DNA of 64,000 nt from DASSQJ01 sp963772645 (lineage in GTDB: Bacteria > Actinomycetota > Actinomycetes > Actinomycetales > Dermatophilaceae). The stretch spans positions 115,841 to 179,840 of the forward strand of contig CAVYYD010000004.1 of assembly GCA_963772645.1 (NCBI GenBank), read 5' to 3'. The notes under the pieces were generated by a model. It ran no database searches, was not told the origin of the DNA, and worked only from the letters and a program-made list of their open reading frames with translations. Made by a program: the position numbers and the translations under genes. Every line of letters starts with the position of its first letter. The stretch's first letter is position 1. Shown piece by piece: positions 1 through 7,511 of the stretch.

Positions 1-132
1 ATCGGGTGCGACGAGGTCGAGCTCTGGGCGGGGCGCCGGGACCGGCTCCACGACCGGATCGTCTACCGCCGCACCGGCGAGGGGGACCTGGGCGACGCGG
101 GCGCGTGGGAGGTCACCCGGCGCCAGCCGTGA
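1..132 (+). CDS. pdxH: Pyridoxamine 5'-phosphate oxidase, C-terminal end (partial)
   Basis: Only the last 43 codons are present; the gene enters from the left edge. The peptide holds the ELWAGRRDRLHDRIVYRR block and ends in VTRRQP. This matches the family's conserved E-F/L-W-Q/A-G-R-x-x-R-L-H-D-R C-terminus, whose Arg and His contact pyridoxal phosphate. The enzyme is a cytosolic FMN protein that oxidises pyridoxine/pyridoxamine phosphate to PLP. The family call rests on this motif alone; start, length and promoter lie outside the window. Confidence 0.85.
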   Translation: MGCDEVELWAGRRDRLHDRIVYRRTGEGDLGDAGAWEVTRRQP

Positions 133-158
133 CCGGCCGGGGCGACCGGGGACGGTTC

Positions 159-962
159 TCAGCCGGTGGTGCGGTGGACCTTGTGCGGTGCGGCCTGGGC
201 CCGGGGCTTGATGACGAGCAGGTCGACGTTGACGTGCGGCGGCCTGGTGGCCATCCACGTGATGGCCTCCGCGACGTCCTCGGCGACGAGCGGGCCGGGC
301 ACCCCCTCGTAGACCTTGTCGGCCCGCTCCTGGTCGCCGTCGAACCGGGTGAGGGAGAACTCCTCGGTGTGCACCATCCCGGGCGCGACGAGGGTGACCC
401 GGACCGGCCGGTCGACGAGCTCGAGGCGCAGCGTCTCGGTGAGGACGTGGACGCCGTGCTTGGCCACGGTGTACCCGCCGCCCCCCTCGTAGGCGACCAT
501 GCCGGCGACCGACCCGACGTTGACGAGGACCCCCTCCCCGCCGGCCGCCTCGAGTGCCGGCAGCAGCGCCTTGGTGACCTTGAGGGTGCCCAGCACGTTG
601 CTGTCGTACATCTGCTGCCACCGCTCGACGTCGGCCTCGGCGACGGGCTCGAGCCCGAGCGCGCCTCCGGCGTTGTTGACGAGCACGTGGACGACGCCCC
701 CGGCCGCCTCCGCGAGCCGGGCGACGTCCGCGTCGAGGGAGACGTCGCAGGTGACGGCAACCCCGCCGACCTCCCGGGCGACGGCCTCGACCCGCTCGGT
801 CCGCCGGGCGGCACACACGACCCGGAAGCCCCGGTCCGCGAGCATCCGTGCGGTGGCGGCCCCGATGCCGCTGCTCGCGCCGGTGACGACGGCGGTGCGG
901 CCGGTGGCTGGGGTGGCGGCGTCGTGGGCGGCGGCCGGTGCCGCGTCGGGGGGTCGGGTCAC
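159..962 (-). CDS. Short-chain dehydrogenase/reductase
   Basis: A 267-aa classical SDR. The GASSGIG cofactor-binding turn lies near residue 26, NNAG follows mid-protein, and the catalytic YTVAK (Tyr-x3-Lys) is preceded by a conserved Ser in NVGSVAG. It probably uses NADP(H), because an Arg pair (AARR) follows the second strand. The overall pattern resembles YdfG-type 3-hydroxy acid/serine dehydrogenases, but the substrate cannot be read from the sequence. The GTG start overlaps the stop of the upstream gene (GTGA), so it is translationally coupled to the thioesterase-like gene. Its 3' end converges on pdxH. Confidence 0.85.
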   Translation of the reverse strand: MTRPPDAAPAAAHDAATPATGRTAVVTGASSGIGAATARMLADRGFRVVCAARRTERVEAVAREVGGVAVTCDVSLDADVARLAEAAGGVVHVLVNNAGGALGLEPVAEADVERWQQMYDSNVLGTLKVTKALLPALEAAGGEGVLVNVGSVAGMVAYEGGGGYTVAKHGVHVLTETLRLELVDRPVRVTLVAPGMVHTEEFSLTRFDGDQERADKVYEGVPGPLVAEDVAEAITWMATRPPHVNVDLLVIKPRAQAAPHKVHRTTG

Positions 963-1705
963 AGGGTGCTCCTCGTGGGTCGGACGGACTCGGGATCGAC
1001 GGCGAACCACACGGCCTCGGCGCGGGCCAGGAGGTCGCCGGCGGGGGAGTGCAGGGCCGTGGCCGACCAGTGCCGCCGGCCCTCGGCCCGGGTCTGCCAC
1101 GCGGTGACGACGCACATGGACCCCGGCTCGGGCAGCGCGCGGACGGCTGCGGTCATCGTTCCGAGGACCATCGGCCGGCCGGCGATGCCGGCCGACCAGC
1201 CGCCGGGGCAGTCGAGGGCGGCCCACACGAGCGGGGCGTCGACCGCGTCGTGCGGGACCTGCCACGTCGTGGCGTAGCGGCCGGTGCCGTCGTCGAGCGG
1301 ACCGGGGCGCAGGCAGAGCCCGTCGCCGGGCTCGCGGGCCGTGCCGCAGACGACGCAGGTGGGGAAGGGGTGCTCGGCCAGGCCCTCGTAGCGCGCCTCG
1401 GCGGCCCGGGCCTCGGCGGCGGTCGCGGGCGGCGCGAGCGGGGCGTCCGGCTCGGGGGCGTTCGTCGCGGTCGCGACGAGGTGGTCGTCGTCGAGGACCT
1501 CGACGCGGACCGCGCCGCTGCCGCCCTCCGGCTCGCCGACCCGGACCGCGAGCGGCCGGTCGAGCGGCGGGGGTGAGGAGAGCCGCACCGTGACCGCGGG
1601 CAGCCCGTCCACCGGTGGCACGAAGGTGGCCACGGCTCCGCTGACCCAGCCGCCGTTGCCCGACTCGGGCGGACCGCACCACCGATGGGGGATCGTCAGC
1701 TCCAC
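959..1705 (-). CDS. Thioesterase-like (hotdog-fold) protein of unknown substrate
   Basis: A 248-aa soluble protein starting at GTG. The N-terminal half (HRWCGPPESGNGGWVSG, then GAVATF) and the C-terminal half look like a tandem hotdog acyl-CoA thioesterase fold. A CVVCG pair near residue 116 may bind metal or be structural. A TAGGTT -10-like hexamer ends 7 nt before the GTG and no Shine-Dalgarno is seen, so the transcript is probably leaderless. It heads a two-gene operon with the SDR, which suggests oxidation or hydrolysis of a small acyl or carbonyl compound. The function is inferred weakly from fold resemblance. Confidence 0.6.
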   Translation of the reverse strand: MELTIPHRWCGPPESGNGGWVSGAVATFVPPVDGLPAVTVRLSSPPPLDRPLAVRVGEPEGGSGAVRVEVLDDDHLVATATNAPEPDAPLAPPATAAEARAAEARYEGLAEHPFPTCVVCGTAREPGDGLCLRPGPLDDGTGRYATTWQVPHDAVDAPLVWAALDCPGGWSAGIAGRPMVLGTMTAAVRALPEPGSMCVVTAWQTRAEGRRHWSATALHSPAGDLLARAEAVWFAVDPESVRPTRSTL

Positions 1706-1742
1706 GAGACGAAACCTACGCCCGAGAGCCCCACGGCAGGTG

Positions 1743-1756
1743 TCTTGATGTCAAGA
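1743..1756. promoter_or_regulatory. Palindromic putative operator between divergent genes
   Basis: TCTTGA-TG-TCAAGA is a perfect 6-2-6 inverted repeat, extended by a further T/A pair outside one mismatch. It lies between the -10 of the minus-strand thioesterase gene and the start of the plus-strand MFS gene. Size and symmetry fit a dimeric winged-helix repressor such as a MarR-family protein. No such regulator is encoded beside it. Confidence 0.5.
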
Positions 1757-1821
1757 TACCTGCGCGGATGCGGGGCCGGCGCCGCCCGGCACCGGCCCCG
1801 AGGGACCCGGGAGGAGGCGTG

Positions 1822-3066
1822 GTGGCCCAGGAGTTCTCGTTGCGACGCATCGCCGTCCCGGCCTTCGGGCCGACCGTGCTCTGGTCGGTCGGGGTCGGGG
1901 CGACCCTGCCGGTGGTCGCGCTCGTGGCCCGCGACCTCGGCGCCTCCGTCGCGGTCGCCGCCCTCTTCGTGGGCATCGCGACCGTCGCCGAGCTGGTCTC
2001 CGCGGTGCCGGCCGGCGTCGTCGTGGACCGGATGGGGGAGCGCCGCGCGCTCGTCGTCTTCGGCGTCGCCGACGCCGCCACCGGGCTGCTCGCCGTGGTC
2101 GCACCGTCGCTGTGGGTGTACGCCCTGGCCATCGCCCTGTCCGGACCGACCGGGGCGGTCTTCCTCCTCGCCCGGCAGTCCTATCTCACGGCCGCCGCAC
2201 CGGAGGCGATGCGCGCCCGGGCCATGTCGACGCTGGGCGGCGTCGCCCGCATCGGCTTCTTCGTCGGCCCGTTCATCGGTGCGCCGGTGATCGCCGCGTG
2301 GGGGCCGCAGGCCGCCTTCGGCATCGCCGTGGTCGGCGGGGTGCTCGCCGCACTCGTCGCCTGGGCATCCCCGGACCTCGGCACCCACGGCGGTCCCGGG
2401 GGCAGCGGCGGCCCGCCCGAGCGGGTGCCGGTCCTCGAGGTCGCCCGGCGGCACCGGGCGGTGCTGCTCACGGTCGGTCTCGGGGTGCTCGCCATCGGGC
2501 TCGCGCGGTCCTCGCGAGTGGTCGTCGTGCCGCTCTGGGCCGAGGGGGTGGGGCTCACCGCCGCGCAGACCTCGCTCGTGTTCGGCGTCGCGGGGCTCGT
2601 CGAGGTCCTCCTCTTCTACCCGGCGGGCTCGATCATGGACCGCCGCGGGAGGGTGTGGGTCGCGCTGCCGGTCACCGTCCTCCTCGGGCTGGGCCTGGTC
2701 CTCCTGCCGCTCACCTCGACCCTCGTGGGAGTGGGCGCCGTCGCGGTCGTCATGGCCCTGGGCAACGGGCTGGGGTCCGGCATCGTCATGACCCTCGGTG
2801 CGGATGCCGCGCCGACGGTCGGCCGGGCTCCGTTCCTCGGGGTCTGGCGCCTCATCTCGCTGCTCGGCCACAACGGCGCGGCCCTCGTCGTGGGGGCGGT
2901 GGTCGCGGTCGCCTCCCTCGGTGCCGCCAGCGTGACGATGGGGGTGCTCACCCTGGCCGGTGGGGCGTGGCTGCTGCGCTGGCTGCCCCGCTACGACCCG
3001 CGCCGGCGGCCGGGGCCCCCGGCGCTCCGGCCCGAGCCGGGCTCACCCGACCTCGGGGCGCCGTAG
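1822..3066 (+). CDS. Major facilitator superfamily transporter
   Basis: About 414 aa with roughly 12 hydrophobic helices in two halves of six. The loop after helix 2 carries DRMGERRA, the usual MFS D-x-x-G-x-R-R/K signature, and a second copy, DRRGRVW, sits in the other half. The strong AGGAGG at 1812-1817 sets the start at GTG 1822, with in-frame GTG 1819 as the alternative. The substrate is unknown; the architecture suits a drug or metabolite exporter. The stop codon lies inside the -10 hexamer of the following IdeR gene, so the two genes are packed but separately transcribed. Confidence 0.85.
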   Translation: MAQEFSLRRIAVPAFGPTVLWSVGVGATLPVVALVARDLGASVAVAALFVGIATVAELVSAVPAGVVVDRMGERRALVVFGVADAATGLLAVVAPSLWVYALAIALSGPTGAVFLLARQSYLTAAAPEAMRARAMSTLGGVARIGFFVGPFIGAPVIAAWGPQAAFGIAVVGGVLAALVAWASPDLGTHGGPGGSGGPPERVPVLEVARRHRAVLLTVGLGVLAIGLARSSRVVVVPLWAEGVGLTAAQTSLVFGVAGLVEVLLFYPAGSIMDRRGRVWVALPVTVLLGLGLVLLPLTSTLVGVGAVAVVMALGNGLGSGIVMTLGADAAPTVGRAPFLGVWRLISLLGHNGAALVVGAVVAVASLGAASVTMGVLTLAGGAWLLRWLPRYDPRRRPGPPALRPEPGSPDLGAP

Positions 3067-3076
3067 GGTTGGCGGT

Positions 3077-3775
3077 GTGACCGACCTCATCGACACCACG
3101 GAGATGTACCTGCGCACCATCTTCGAGCTCGAGGAGGAGGGCATCACCCCGCTGCGGGCACGGATCGCCGAGCGGCTCGGGCACTCCGGGCCCACGGTGT
3201 CGCAGACGGTGGCCCGGATGGAGCGCGACGGCCTGCTCCGGGTCGCCGGGGACCGGCACCTCGAGCTGAGCGACGAGGGCCGTCGGGTCGCGACGCGGGT
3301 GATGCGCAAGCACCGCATCGCCGAGCGGCTGCTCGTGGACGTCATCGGCCTGGAGTGGGAGTTCGTCCACGACGAGGCCTGCCGCTGGGAGCACGTGATG
3401 TCGGAGCGCGTCGAGCGGAAGATCCTCGCCATCCTCCCCGACCACCTGGAGTCCCCGTACGGCAACCCCATCCCCGGGCTCGACGAGCTCGGGGAGGTCC
3501 GGGACCGCGTCGACTTCCGCACCGGGCTGTCCGCCCTCGACGAGGTGGCCGGCGAGGCGGCCCGGGTCGTCGTCGTGCGCCGGATCGGCGAGCCGGTCCA
3601 GGTCGACGCCGAGGCGCTCTCGCTGCTCACCGGGGCGGGGCTGATGCCGGGGGCCTCGGCGAGGGTCCGCCGCGACGGTGCGCGAGTCGTCGTCTGCCGC
3701 GCCGGCGAGGACGAGTCCTCGGGCGTCTCGCTGCCGCTCGACATCGCCTCCCACGTCTTCGTCGCACTGCCCTGA
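3077..3775 (+). CDS. ideR: Iron-dependent repressor, IdeR/DtxR family
   Basis: A 232-aa metal-activated repressor, the same length class as mycobacterial IdeR. It has an N-terminal winged helix with recognition helix SGPTVSQTVARMER, a dimerisation domain, and a C-terminal SH3-like domain. The metal ligands fall exactly at IdeR numbering: Met10, Cys102, Glu105 and His106 for one site, and His79, Glu83 and His98 for the other. By family knowledge it represses iron uptake genes when loaded with Fe(II). A TAGGGT hexamer ends 7 nt before the GTG with no Shine-Dalgarno, so it is probably leaderless. A small hairpin (CTGCTC/GAGCAG, 3787-3809) follows the stop. Confidence 0.93.
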   Translation: MTDLIDTTEMYLRTIFELEEEGITPLRARIAERLGHSGPTVSQTVARMERDGLLRVAGDRHLELSDEGRRVATRVMRKHRIAERLLVDVIGLEWEFVHDEACRWEHVMSERVERKILAILPDHLESPYGNPIPGLDELGEVRDRVDFRTGLSALDEVAGEAARVVVVRRIGEPVQVDAEALSLLTGAGLMPGASARVRRDGARVVVCRAGEDESSGVSLPLDIASHVFVALP

Positions 3776-3843
3776 CCGGCCCGCTCCTGCTCGCGACCGC
3801 TGTGAGCAGTGGTGCCGGTGGGATGCGACACGCACCGCTGCCC

Positions 3844-3895
3844 GTTACCGGAATGTGACTCGGGCACCGGCCGCCGGTTACGGTGGGCGCAGCCC
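3844..3895 (+). promoter_or_regulatory. Promoter with MtrA-like GTTAC-N6-GTGAC direct repeat
   Basis: GTTAC (3844-3848) and GTGAC (3855-3859) are separated by 6 nt. This fits the GTNAC-N6-GTNAC direct repeat described for the actinobacterial response regulator MtrA, which controls cell-wall hydrolase genes. About 20 bp downstream comes GTTACGGTGGGCGCAGCCCG (3877-3896), containing a TACGGT -10 candidate. The same arrangement occurs at 4897-4946 in front of the next cell-wall gene. MtrA itself is not in this window. Confidence 0.55.
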
Positions 3896-3938
3896 GTGCT
3901 CCTGAACCACCCCCGCCCCGGAAGGCGACCCACCCCTC

Positions 3939-4711
3939 GTGACCCGTCATCGTGCCCCCGGCCGCCGCGCCGCGCCCGGCCGCGTCCGGCGCCTGCCGGA
4001 CGGCCTGAGCCGTGGTCGCGCCGCCGCCCTCGCCGGCAAGTCGATCGCCGGCCTCGGCGTCGTCGGCGGTGCCGCGGTCGTCCTGGCCCTCCCGCTGGAG
4101 GCGACCGCCGACGCCGCCACGGCGGCCCCGTCCTCGCTGGCGCTCAGCCGGCCCGTCTCGCTCGTCGACCGCTCGGCGTCCGACCGGTCCTCCCGCAGCC
4201 GCGCTCGCACCCTGCCGGCCGCCGTCACCGCTCCGGCCGGGGTCGCCCGGTCCACGTCGAGCCGGTCGGCGTGTCGGGGGTCGCGGCGGTCGCCAAGCCC
4301 ACACCCACGCCCACGCCCACCGCCTCGGCCTCCTCGCGCTCGGCCGCTGTCGCCAGGGACGCCTACACCGGCGGTGTCTCGGCCAAGTGCGCGAGCCTCG
4401 GCCTCATCCCGAACGCCCAGCGGCTGTGCACCGCCGTCCAGGCCAACTTCGGGCTCAGTTCCATCGGCGGGTACCGCCCGAACGCCGGCGAGCACAGCAC
4501 CGGCCAGGCCGTCGACTTCATGATCACGAGCAAGGCGCAGGGCGACGCGATCGCCGCCTGGGTCCAGCAGCACGTCGCGCCGTTCAACGTCGAGTACGTC
4601 ATCTGGCGCCAGCGGTACTGGGAGCCCGGCAGCGCGTGGCGCCTCATGGAGGACCGCGGCTCGATCACCGCCAACCACTACGACCACGTCCACGTGACCG
4701 TCGCCTACTGA
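3939..4711 (+). pseudogene. Secreted cell-wall protein gene interrupted by one frameshift
   Basis: GTG 3939 follows a GGAAGG box and opens a frame with a basic N-terminus and a hydrophobic segment (GLGVVGGAAVVLALPL) ending in AxA-like sites, a typical secretion signal. Around 4232-4250, near a GGGG run, the coding continues one frame over: VGVSGVAAVAKPTPTP, a Pro/Thr linker, then an approximately 115-aa domain ending NHYDHVHVTVAY. The last part has HSTGQAVDF and a terminal HYDHVHV, the zinc-ligand pattern of M15/VanY-like peptidoglycan hydrolases. Restoring one base gives 258 codons. The linker VGVSGVAAVAKP closely matches VGVTGVKAVAKP in the NlpC/P60 neighbour. It is a recent pseudogene or a sequencing error. 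Confidence 0.75.
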
Positions 4712-4717
4712 GCCGCC

Positions 4718-4760
4718 GCCCCGCCGTGCCCGAGGGCCCCACCGCTCGCCGCGGCGGGGC
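4718..4760 (+). terminator. Hairpin terminator after the M15-like gene
   Basis: GCCCCGCCG (4718-4726) pairs perfectly with CGGCGGGGC (4752-4760) over a 25-nt loop, just after the stop at 4711. There is no U-tract, as is common in high-GC actinobacteria. Confidence 0.6.
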
Positions 4761-4896
4761 CTTGCGCGTGTCGGGGTGCTGCGCACCGGGTCCGGCCCAG
4801 GGGCACCCGGGGGTCGGCGGCACGGCCGCCCGAGGCCCGACGCGGGGCCTCGGGTCGTGGTTGAAAGGACCCTGAGAACGCACCGTCCACCGCGCC

Positions 4897-4946
4897 GTGA
4901 CCCAATTGTGACCATGCCACTGGACCGTGTTAGGTTGGCGCAGCCC
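4897..4946 (+). promoter_or_regulatory. Promoter with MtrA-like GTGAC-N6-GTGAC direct repeat
   Basis: GTGAC at 4897-4901 and 4908-4912 form a perfect direct repeat with a 6-nt spacer. It is followed at about 19 bp by GTTAGG and GGCGCAGCCCG (-10 candidate TAGGTT, 4931-4936). The block reproduces the promoter at 3844-3895 almost exactly. Transcription from here would read through the ydaO-type riboswitch into the NlpC/P60 gene. Confidence 0.6.
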
Positions 4947-4975
4947 GCTTCCCCCTGAGGTGGGTCCCCGACGGT

Positions 4976-5156
4976 GGACGCCGAGTCCTGCCACCACCGA
5001 CGGGTCACGAACACCACCGCTTGGCAGGAGCGGGGGAACCACCTTCGGATCCCCGGTCACCACCGGAGCTCCTCGGGGTGAAGCCGAAGCGGCCGACAAC
5101 GGTCGCGGAAGCCGGGCAACCTCAGCCCGAACCCGACAGCTCACCCCGTAGGCGCT
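4976..5156 (+). promoter_or_regulatory. ydaO/yuaA-type (cyclic di-AMP) riboswitch
   Basis: The leader holds the hallmark conserved segments of the ydaO class in order: GCGGGGGAACCA (about 5030-5041), GGGGTGAAGCCGAAG (about 5075-5089), GCCGGGCAACCTCA, and the terminal CGAACCCGACAGCTCACC followed by CGTAGGCG. GACGCC near 4977 can pair with GGCG near 5151 to close P1. Members of this class bind c-di-AMP and usually switch expression off; in actinobacteria they often precede cell-wall hydrolase genes, as here. The 3' end lies about 12 nt before the GTG of the NlpC/P60 gene. The boundaries are approximate because I cannot run a covariance model. Confidence 0.88.
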
Positions 5157-5168
5157 GAGAGGTTCATC

Positions 5169-5981
5169 GTGGCTGACCACACCCGTTCCGGACGGCACCG
5201 CAGCGTGTCCCGGTACAACCCCGTCGCCGAGTTCTCCTCGATCGTCAAGAGCGCGGGCGAGACCGGCGTCCGGGCCTCCGCCGTTCTGGCGGCCTCCGGC
5301 GGCCTCGTCGCCGCCTTCGCCCTCCCGGCCCAGGCCGCCCCCGCAGCCCAGGCCGCCCCCGCCGGCCAGGCCGCCGCCACCACGAGCACCGGGTCGGCCG
5401 CTGCGGATGTCGCCCTGACGGCGTCTCCGCGGGCGCTGCTCGCCGCCCCGGCCGTCGTCGCCCCGCAGGCCCCCGCCCCGGCCCAGACCGACACCGTGGG
5501 GGTCACTGGCGTCAAGGCCGTCGCCAAGCCCAAGCCCAAGCCCAAGCCGGTCCAGCCGACCGTGGCCCAGGCCGTCGCCTCGCGCAGCACCGCCTCGACG
5601 AGCAGCCGGTCCACGACGCGCACCGCGGTCAACACCTCGGTGCCGCAGTCGTCCAGCGCGATCGTCAACATCGCCGAGCAGTACATCGGCGTGCCCTACG
5701 TGTACGGCGGCTCCTCACCCTCGGGCTTCGACTGCTCGGGGCTGACCCAGTACGTCTACGCCCAGGCCGGGATCTCCATCCCGCGCACCGCCTCGGCCCA
5801 GCAGGCCGCCGGGACCCCCGTCAGCAACCCCCAGCCGGGTGACCTCGTCTTCTTCGGCTACCCGGCCTACCACGTCGGCATCTACGTCGGGAACGGCATG
5901 ATGATCGACTCCCCGAAGCCGGGCACCTCGGTCCAGTACCGCTCGATCTTCTCCGGCGTCTCGGGCTACGTGCGCTACTGA
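5169..5981 (+). CDS. Secreted NlpC/P60 peptidoglycan endopeptidase
   Basis: A 270-aa exported protein. The order is a basic N-terminus, a hydrophobic segment at about 36-55 with Ala-rich cleavage sites, an Ala/Pro-rich linker, a KPKPKPKP stretch near 120, and an NlpC/P60 domain from about 160 to the end. The catalytic Cys189 lies in FDCSGLTQ and His235 in YHVGIYV, with YVYGGSSP ahead of the Cys. The family cleaves D-Glu-diaminopimelate bonds in stem peptides outside the cell. It has its own MtrA-like promoter and a ydaO riboswitch, so expression should respond to envelope signals and c-di-AMP. GTG 5169 follows GAGAGG. Confidence 0.92.
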   Translation: MADHTRSGRHRSVSRYNPVAEFSSIVKSAGETGVRASAVLAASGGLVAAFALPAQAAPAAQAAPAGQAAATTSTGSAAADVALTASPRALLAAPAVVAPQAPAPAQTDTVGVTGVKAVAKPKPKPKPVQPTVAQAVASRSTASTSSRSTTRTAVNTSVPQSSSAIVNIAEQYIGVPYVYGGSSPSGFDCSGLTQYVYAQAGISIPRTASAQQAAGTPVSNPQPGDLVFFGYPAYHVGIYVGNGMMIDSPKPGTSVQYRSIFSGVSGYVRY

Positions 5982-6003
5982 GCCCGCCTCGATCCCGCCT
6001 CCG

Positions 6004-6035
6004 CGTCGCCCCGGACCGCACGGTCCGGGGCGACG
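6004..6035 (+). terminator. Strong hairpin terminator after the NlpC/P60 gene
   Basis: A perfect 15-bp stem: CGTCGCCCCGGACCG (6004-6018), a CA loop, CGGTCCGGGGCGACG (6021-6035). It is symmetrical and could also stop minus-strand transcripts from the gene at 6107. Confidence 0.8.
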
Positions 6036-6106
6036 TCGTGTCGGGCGGCCGGGGGCCCCGCGCCCGACGGCCGGGCGGTGCCCGGCGGGGCCGAGCTCTC
6101 GTGACG

Positions 6107-6616
6107 TCAGCGCGGACCGGAGGCGTCGCCCTCGGCCGGGCCGAACCGGATCTCGGCGGCCAGCCGGGCCACGGCATCGGCCCGCTCGGTCTCGTGGGCG
6201 AGGCGGACCTCGGCGGCGGCGTCCCGTTCGTCCTTCTCGGTGACCAGGTCGTCACCGAGCCGGGCGAGCATCTCCCCGATGGCCACGGCCAGGCCGTCGC
6301 TGAGCTGGCGCAGGTTCGTGTTCATGATGAGCAGGCGGCGGTCGGAGACGGCGAGGGCGAGCCCGGGGCCGGCGCCGGTCGCGGCGGTCAGCCGTGCCGC
6401 GGTGGCCGGGTCCTCGATGCGGGTCCGCTCCTTGGCGGTGACCCGCCGCGAGAAGACGGCGGGAACGGTGTAGAGGGACGGCTCGTCCGGGGTGCCGACG
6501 TCGGCCGGCAGGCCCGATGCCAGCACGGACAGCACCTGGAGGGCCTCCGACGAGTGGTGGGCCGTCGGGTCGGTCTGGGTGGTGGGGTCGGAGTCATGGG
6601 TGAAGGTGGTCGACAC
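6107..6616 (-). CDS. Hypothetical protein
   Basis: A 169-aa soluble protein that I do not recognise. It has no signal peptide or membrane segment. A central part (LALAVSDRRLLIMNTNLRQL) reads as a compact alpha/beta core, and the C-terminal third is highly charged and probably helical (EKDERDAAAEVRLAHETERADAV). The start is a GTG without an obvious ribosome binding site. It stands alone between the NlpC/P60 terminator and the LapA-like gene. Codon use matches its neighbours, so it is probably real. Confidence 0.6.
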   Translation of the reverse strand: MSTTFTHDSDPTTQTDPTAHHSSEALQVLSVLASGLPADVGTPDEPSLYTVPAVFSRRVTAKERTRIEDPATAARLTAATGAGPGLALAVSDRRLLIMNTNLRQLSDGLAVAIGEMLARLGDDLVTEKDERDAAAEVRLAHETERADAVARLAAEIRFGPAEGDASGPR

Positions 6617-6744
6617 GATGTCATCGCCGATCTGTGAGGAACGCTGGAATTGGAGGAGGCGGTACCGCGCCGCGGTGAGCGGGGCGGTGCGCCGGTGGGG
6701 GCCGGTCGGCAGCGATGCGGGCGCGGTCCCGGTGGTCGCCGTCG

Positions 6745-7128
6745 TCAGCGGCGGGTGCCGGCGTCCCGCGAGGCGGCGCGGTCGGCCCTGCCGATCCGCC
6801 GGCGGAGCTGGCCGATGCGCAGGCTGCCGACGAGCAGGGTCACGATGGCGAAGCCGACCCCGGCGATGAGCAGCATCACGGCGAGCGGGGCGGAGCCCTG
6901 AAGGCCGAGGAACGCCACCTGGACCGAGACGGTGTTCTGCAGCATGAAGACGATGAGGAGCACGAGGACGACCGCGCCGACCGCGATGCCCACCCAGGTC
7001 GCTCCGGTCCTGGTGTGTCTCACGCCCTCGGAGCCCGGTGGCGTGGCTGCCCGCGGTGGGGCGGCGACGCCCCGAGGCTGAGGGCCTGGGCGAGCCGCGC
7101 GGTCGGCGGAGGATGTCGGGACGGGCAT
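6745..7128 (-). CDS. LapA-domain (DUF1049) membrane protein
   Basis: A 127-aa protein with a roughly 45-residue Pro/Ala-rich cytoplasmic head and two membrane helices (GIAVGAVVLVLLIVFMLQN and LAVMLLIAGVGFAIVTLLVG), then a basic tail (RRRIGRADR). The first helix runs straight into NTVSVQVAFLG, which is the LapA/DUF1049 signature. ATG 7128 follows AAGGAGGGCGCC, a textbook Shine-Dalgarno. In proteobacteria relatives help lipopolysaccharide assembly; in actinobacteria, which lack LPS, the role is unknown. Confidence 0.8.
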   Translation of the reverse strand: MPVPTSSADRAARPGPQPRGVAAPPRAATPPGSEGVRHTRTGATWVGIAVGAVVLVLLIVFMLQNTVSVQVAFLGLQGSAPLAVMLLIAGVGFAIVTLLVGSLRIGQLRRRIGRADRAASRDAGTRR

Positions 7129-7421
7129 GGCGCCCTCCTTCGACGTGCCGGGTGGCGGGTGCGACAGAAGACCGACCCTTCGTCCCGGGACTACCCCCAG
7201 TCTACCGCTCGCCGGTCCGCGGCCTCGGTGACCGCGCGAGCCGCGGTCCCGGCCGGGCGACCGCTGGTTCCGTGTCACTGCCCTCGGGTCCGGGAGAGCC
7301 TGTGTCGCAGCGCTCTTCGTTGCGGGCCCAGCCCGGACCCGGGGTTGCGCGACCGCCGGCCCTCATCGCCTCCCCGGTGCCGCGTTCGGTGTGAGGTACC
7401 CGACACCCGTCGGATTTCGCG

Positions 7422-7441
7422 TACTACTACGGCGGGTAGTA
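7422..7441. promoter_or_regulatory. Inverted repeat TACTAC-N8-GTAGTA upstream of the 195-aa membrane protein
   Basis: The 383-bp stretch 7129-7511 holds no gene. Near its right end TACTAC (7422-7427) and GTAGTA (7436-7441) form an inverted repeat in an unusually AT-rich patch, 70 bp before ATG 7512. The position suggests an operator or promoter element for that gene. I see nothing else recognisable in the stretch. Confidence 0.4.
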
Positions 7442-7511
7442 ATTTGAAAGCGCAAGCAAAACCGAGTGAGGGCCCACCACCGAGCGGCTCTCGAAAGGGC
7501 AGGAAAAGACC

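Noticed and set aside
6..1277. Plus-strand 423-aa frame at the left edge
   Set aside because: It runs opposite two recognisable minus-strand genes and has shadow composition.
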